From Vitrella brassicaformis (taxonomy: Eukaryota; Sar; Vitrellaceae): a DNA stretch of 64,000 bases. The translations under genes and the position numbers were made by a program. The stretch is taken from NCBI GenBank assembly GCA_001179505.1, contig CDMY01000510.1, positions 1-64,000 of the forward strand. The letters are read 5' to 3'. Under the pieces are notes generated by a model, which was given only the letters and a program-made list of their open reading frames with translations, was not told the origin of the DNA and ran no database searches. Shown here in pieces: positions 58,501 through 64,000 of this stretch (position 1 is its first letter; every line of letters starts with the position of its first letter).

Positions 58501-61500
58501 CGTGCCGCCCGCCGCTCGTCAACCCTCAATCGGAGCCCTCTGAGGGCCTCCCGTCTGAGCCCTCCCGGTGCTGCTGGACCTGCCTCGTGTGGACGCAAGC
58601 CGTCCTCAAGCTGCGAATGGCGATCTCCTTCTCTGCTGATACGCAGCCCGGTCTTCCGCGCGGCGCGGGGCAATCGAGAGCGCCTCACGACGACCCGATG
58701 TCCATTCGGCTGACTGACTGCGACATTCGGTTCCATCAGCAGCGGTCAGCGCGACATTGTCACGTGTCGACACGCGAGACGGCCGAGGTTCCCACGGAGC
58801 TCGCGTGGCACACCTTGGGCGAGCTCTACAAGCTGTTGCACGAGGTGGCGCCCCACTCTCTCTCCCCCCTGCCGTCGACGTGGCGCCGCAGGCTGCCTCT
58901 GCCACAAGGGCATGGGCCGTTCTGTGCCGAGCTAGCCCGTGCCCTGGGCGAGGTGCAGAGGCGGCGCATGGCTGCTGAGATGGAGCTGATGGCCATCGCC
59001 ATCCAGTGCCTGGCGACCATCCACGGCGGCCGCGTGACCATTGACCCTCCCACCAGCCCCCTCTCCCCCCCTCTTGGTCCCAGCGACGCAGCGCAGACAG
59101 CGTCCATCAGGGTGTCCCTGCCCGCGACCCCTCCCCTCACCGTCGGCTGCCTACCGTCCAGCGGCTATGTGGACCACGTCGCGCGTCCCTCCCGGGCCAA
59201 GGCGGCACGGCGGGGTGCGTGGGCGAGCAAGTTGGCGCAGGTCAAGAGGGAGGAGGGTTTCTCTGAAGAACGGCTCGATCGCATGATTGCCCGGCTGTGG
59301 CGGGAGGCGCCTGACGCGTGCACGGCGCTGAGAGATACCGAGGCGGCTGATGGCGTGGAGGTGTATGAGGGGCTGGAGGGGGGCGGGGGGCTGAAAACAA
59401 TCGTGGGGCTGCTGTTCGCCGAGATGGCCACCGATGAGGCGCTGCTGCAGGAACTCAGAGACCCTCACAGACTCGTTTACAGGTCAGTTAGGGACAGGAC
59501 ACTCGAGTCGATGCACCGATACTTCTGTCGATCCTCACTCTGCAGAACGCTTCTCGTTCGTTGCCTGGCGAGCCTTCTGGCGAGCGGTGCTGTGGATGAG
59601 GGCAGTATGTGTGACGCCATGCCCCAGGTGCCCCGCCAGACGTCGGACCACGACGGTGACGAGACCATGGATGAGGACGGAGGCGGCCAGAGATTCAGAC
59701 ACGGCCTGATGGGCCTGGCGCAATTCATCTCTAGGTCAGACTACCCGCATCACGCGACCGAACTAACTGACTAACTAACTGATCTCATGGCCTTGCCCGT
59801 GTTGTGCTTCGACAGGGTGCAGAAGCTCCTGCTGTTCCGCCTCCAGTGCTGGGTCTTCGACAGGTCTGTCGTCCGCCACTACAGCACACATGAGGATGAA
59901 GACGACGACAACGCCACCATACCCGAAGACCCAGAGGACTCGCAACCAAACCACCGCCCACCACCCACAGCCCCATCCCCCTTCCCCAGCCCCACTCCTC
60001 CCGTCCCATCATCATCCCTTCTCGCCCGCGACACTGACGGCAGCAGGCCAGCTGACCAGCACAATGAAGACCCCTACGCGCGAGAAGGCCCCTTCACGGC
60101 CAAGCTGGACTCGGCGAGCCCTGCCATCCGGGAGGCGGGCGGGCTTACAGCGGCTATCTGCATCAACAGCCTCCTGTCGCTCATCGAACGGCTGATGCCG
60201 CTGTGCAACGAGGGTGTGAGGGCCCACTGCAACACGTTCCTCAAGGACGTGCTCAAGGGATGCCTCCCCGTCCGCTCGGCCGCCTCCGACTGCCGCCGCA
60301 TGTACCGCACCATGCAGGCCAGGCGGTCGTCTGGCGGGCCGCCCAGGGCCCTCCCCATCAGCACCAGCAGCCCCTCTCTGCTGCTGGGCGGAGGGTTGGA
60401 GGGGATGCCCCCCACCAATGACAGGGAGAGCGACACGCTCATCAACCTCGTCGACGACTCCTCCGAGAGCCTCCCGGCCGACCACCAGCCATTCGCCAGG
60501 AAGAGCGCCCCGAATGCCAAGAAGCGGGCGAGGAGCCAGGCGTCCCGTGACGACGGTGGCGGTGGCGATGGTGATGCGGACGGCGAGGAGGTGGACGAGC
60601 AGAGGAGAGGGGAAAGACGGCTGCTCAGCTTCGGCTTTGCGGCGGTGGGCGATGGGTCGATTGAGCTGGAGTGTGCGCCCGTGTCGGTCAAGACGGGCAA
60701 CGCGTGGCTGGAGGAGGGCTTCGAGGCGGTGCTGCGGGACATCGTGGCGGTGTGTCTGCGGCACCAGCCAGTCAGGGAGCTGCCGGAGACACTCGGATAT
60801 GTCATCTCACACGCGGCGCTCTGGTACGTGTAGGAACGACCGACAAGCGGGCGACACAAGCGACACACCTGCTGTGGCTGTCTCCCTTTTTCTTCGGTGC
60901 TGTGTCCACAGGACGGGCCGGTCTGCGGTTCTTCACCGTGGCGTGCAGCTGGAGGTGTTGGAGTTCGTCAGTGCTGTCCTGCTGCAGCAGCACATATTCA
61001 GGTCAGCTGAACACACAGACACGCTCAAATGCAGATGCATCCATGCCACTCTCATGTGTCGCGTCCGTGTGTGTTCCCATCCCAACAGCCGCGTGCACAC
61101 CCTCGACGCCCACGGCCGCCCCCTCCTGTCTAGCCTCTGCCTGGCATTCGTCGCCAAGCAGTCCGGCCCCGACATCGACCCGGCACACCTCTTCTCACTC
61201 AGACAACAGAGGAACAACAACAACAGCAGTCGACCGTCACGGTCAGCCACATCGCATCAACCCGACAGCAGAGGGAGAGGGAGGGAGAGAGAGCCGCGCA
61301 CCACGGGAGAGGCTTCCCAGGCCGCCGAGTCGCTCGACATGGACATCTTCAAGAGCGCTGGGGAGCTGCTGCAGGGCGTGGCGCAGATGACCTGCTACGT
61401 GGGGGCTCTCTACCTCCGAGCCGACTGCCCCGTCCCGTCACGCCAGCGGTCCATCGGCGACGGCTGGCGGCGCCCTGACGGGACCACGGCCAAGCACGTG

Positions 61501-62482
61501 CGGCAGCGGTGGGTCAAGGCGGCCCATCTGCTGGCGCGGAGAGCTCTCAAGGCCTTCCCTGACTCGGGCGACGGGCTGACCCCTGCGGAGCTCCACACCC
61601 ACCAGATGCTGCGCCGGGCCGCCAACCAGCTGGAGGACTGTCTCAAGACCCTGGCGCCCCATCCCCCACTCCCTCCCCCCGCCCCCCCTCCCCCTCCTCC
61701 TCCCCCACTTGTGCGCGATAGGGAGCCACGGGCGGACTCCCCAAGCCGTACCCTCTCTGACACACCCACGGGCACAGCGTTCTTCTCTGACCTCGACAAC
61801 CACCCGAGAAGGGAGAGGGGGGAAAGGCCACAGGCGCCAGACGACGGTCCTGACGGGGACGAGGCCATGGCCCCAGCAGCCGCAGCCCCAGACGGCCACC
61901 CCGACAGCGATCCGAGGGAGATGAGGCGGGAGAGACGAGCGGCTGGCATCCCTGCGCCGATCCCCGATGACCCTCCAGAGTCCCCAGACAGACGGATGAG
62001 AGGCAGGAGTGCGCACGAGGACGGATCGGTCTCACCGCCTCCCTCGTCTGTTGCGCGCCCCGCCCGCAGCGAAGGCGCCGCTGACAGAGGGCGGAAGAGC
62101 AGCAGAGGCGGCCGAGGGCGGGGCAAGTCCAAGCCAGGCCAAAGGGGCGGGGCGCGGAGAGGGCCCGGCAGGCCGCGTACAAAGAAAGATGACGACGCTG
62201 ATGGGTATGAGGCGTTGCGTGGATTTCTTGACTATGAGGGCAACGAGGAGGGCATGCTGGCGAGCTCGGGGTCGGACTCGGGAGGGGAGGGGAGGGCCAG
62301 GAGGGGAAAGAAGGCGGGGGCGACCGATCCTGCGAAGGCCGAGGTGAGTCGAGAACCCAACAAGGATGTCACGCGGACACTCTAGGGAGGTGTATGTGTG
62401 TGGTCAGGATCCGGTGCGTGTGTTCAAGAAGGCCCGGATGTCTTCCCACTGGAGCACATTTATCGACTCGCTCACAAGATGA
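55530..62482 (+). CDS. Very large protein of unknown function with an AT-hook-like motif
   Basis: Eleven exons with agreeing phases: 55530-55785, 55861-56028, 56136-57744, 57836-58001, 58102-58185, 58275-59482, 59546-59734, 59816-60823, 60912-61001, 61089-62343, 62408-62482; 2035 residues. Helical, Leu-rich blocks (EMVIEWFGRWLEQTRLVHMY, LERHVLPCLEVLCTMLL, LEFVSAVLLQQHIF, AAICINSLLSLIERLMPLC) alternate with long disordered segments that include Pro and Ala runs, as in large alpha-solenoid scaffolds. Near the end, GRGRGKSKPGQRGG and RRGPGRPRTKK form an AT-hook-like DNA-binding element followed by an acidic patch, so a chromatin or DNA-repair role is possible but not shown. I do not recognise the family. 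The N-terminal start is the least certain point; an upstream exon may exist. Confidence 0.7.
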
Positions 62483-62958
62483 CGAGCAGCGGGGATAGGA
62501 AGGATGAGTTGGTTGCAGTGCAGTGGGATCATCAGCGGCCGGCCTGTGGTTATCATATCGGGTGTGGTGTTTGGTTGGTGTATTTGTTTCTCGACAGACA
62601 CGTGATGATGCATGTATTACTGGATGTGTGGACGTACAACGATGCCTGACGCGGACCACCTGATTGTGTGTACGCTAAGCCTATATTTGTGCAACTCGGT
62701 GTGGTGTGGGTCGATGGGATGAGAGTCTCACGCACTCGTTAAGATTTGTCCATCCATCCATCCATCCATTCACCAGGCAGTATGCAAAGTGCCGTGTCTA
62801 AATCCGCTGCTGTTGCTACACTCGCTCCTCCTCTCACTCATCCCGATTTCACCTGAGGTTCACAGCACGCAGGGACGTAACGTCTCAACCCATCCTTTCA
62901 CCTCCCCTCGGCACTGATCCGCCCACCTGGTTGATGGTGATCTCCTAGGACACCTCAC
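62483..62958. other. Intergenic, between convergent genes
   Basis: These 476 bases hold the 3' ends of the large gene and of the last TLDc gene, with a CCAT run near 62751-62770. No exon or RNA gene is supported. Confidence 0.5.
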
Positions 62959-64000
62959 TCACGCAGTCGTCGCAGCGCCGCCCGTCACGTGCCATATCTC
63001 GATCTCCTTCGCTGTGAATGTGTTGCTCGCTGCCAGCGTGCCGTCGCTGCTGGAGTTGATGGTTCCCAGATATCCTTGCGGCAGGTCGACCTTCTTGACC
63101 CAGTGATGCATGCTGCGCAGATCATCTGCCGGGCCGGGCCTGGCGAAAGCCAACCACAGGTACCCACGGCCCAAATGCAACTGCACACAAGACGGACATG
63201 TGACAACCAGTCAGTTGGTTCAGTGCCATTCATTGCAGTGACAACCGTTGTGTATACCCGCCACCCACCTTGCCACGTGAGTCCACATTGCCGGCCGTGA
63301 TGGATGCGCGCATCCATCCATCACGGCCGGCGACACTGACCCACTGTCTGGCCTCGGGGATGGGCACCTTGGTTGGCCGAGAGTATGCACCGCTGATCGA
63401 AATGAGGCAGAGGGGCAGCTTGTATTCATTGGTCTGTGTGGGGTCGGGCGGCTTGAGTTGGCCCTGGAGGAAGGCGCCGAATCGGTGTGTGTCGTCGTGG
63501 TTGACGAGGAAGAGCAGACCGCTCGCGTCGCCCACCTTGTCCACCATCGTGCCAAAATCGCCACTGTCACGAGTCGAAGTGACAGAGAAGCAGGGAAACA
63601 GAACGACGAGAGATCAGAGTCGTTTCTGCGTACCTGTAAAGGAGCTTGGGTGTGGGATTGGGCACGTCCGTCATGGCCACCACCTCGCGCGTCTCGTCGG
63701 TGTTGAGTATTGGGGAGAGGGGCCGCTGCACGTCCTCCATCTTGAGGCCGAACATCTCAACGTCAACCTGCAACCGCACACACAAAGCACAAGAATACCA
63801 ATGATGAAGCACAAGGCGACGCACATGACCACATGGACCTTGAGCTGGTCCATATCACGGGCTGTGGGGTGCCTGACAACGCTGCCAGGACGGTTCTCAA
63901 ACCGCAGTCTACGGGCAAAATCGACTACCTGAACGGTCACCAAACGACAACAAGCAGGCTCCCTGCCACATGCCCCCTCTCCCCCCTCCGCGTGTGCCCG
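62959..64000 (-). CDS. TLDc-domain protein, 3' part (continues beyond the window)
   Basis: Four exons are visible: 63928-63839, 63767-63634, 63563-63269 and 63180-62959. The first carries VVDFARRLRF, the segment that follows the second T1-like stretch in the two T1-TLDc genes, so the missing upstream part very probably encodes T1 domains. Next come MFGLKMEDVQRPL, LLYR, then the TLDc domain: ASGLLFLVNHDDTHRFGAF, SISGAYSRPTK, WVKKVDLPQGYLG, DGTLAASNTF and the closing EIEIWHV. The intron after LLYR sits at the same codon position as in the other TLDc genes. Only introns or untranslated sequence are seen from 63929 to the edge. Confidence 0.82.

Overview
The window is nuclear DNA of a eukaryote with compact, GC-rich, intron-dense genes: I could place about 150 short introns, usually 60-150 nt, in 22 protein genes. 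Several traits point to a photosynthetic alveolate, most likely a chromerid alga (Vitrella-like). These are an ISP-like protein with an N-terminal acylation signal and a PH-like fold, which is a marker of the alveolate inner membrane complex; three proteins with signal-plus-transit presequences of the kind used for complex red-type plastids; a complete leucine-pathway 2-isopropylmalate synthase; and a DPY19-type C-mannosyltransferase. The species is inferred, not read directly.

Layout, left to right: the 3' end of a RING protein gene; two tandem J-domain protein genes (0.9-3.4 kb, minus); a plastid-type peptide deformylase (plus); a T1/BTB-TLDc gene (minus); a small conserved-looking gene; a papain-like peptidase; a helical-repeat (OPR/HPR-like) protein fused to an RluA pseudouridine synthase (minus, 10 exons); a second T1 gene carrying two TLDc domains; 2-isopropylmalate synthase; a large coiled-coil protein; an RRM protein and a YTH m6A reader transcribed divergently; a candidate mitochondrial uS10; a metallo-beta-lactamase-fold protein; an unknown intronless gene; the ISP-like gene; a pseudogene of a coiled-coil TLDc gene between two direct repeats, next to its intact relative; a DUF442/BLH-like phosphatase; an ARM-RING protein; a plant-type glutamine amidotransferase; a DPY19 C-mannosyltransferase interrupted by a 300-base assembly gap; a 2035-residue protein of unknown function; and the 3' part of another TLDc gene at the right edge.

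The most distinctive theme is the TLDc family: four genes with five TLDc domains, plus two decayed relatives, within 64 kb. These combine TLDc with T1-type BTB domains or with coiled coils, and all keep one intron at the same codon position. RNA biology (YTH, RRM, pseudouridine synthase, uS10-like) and organelle function (deformylase, pseudouridine synthase, BLH-like) are also well represented. Other unusual points are frequent GC-AG introns, acceptors preceded by TG runs, a 190-bp sequence duplicated in two divergent promoters, and three genes each carrying a single one-base frame conflict that could be decay or sequence error.

Exon borders were set by hand from reading frame, splice consensus and similarity between paralogues. 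No alignment or database search was run.
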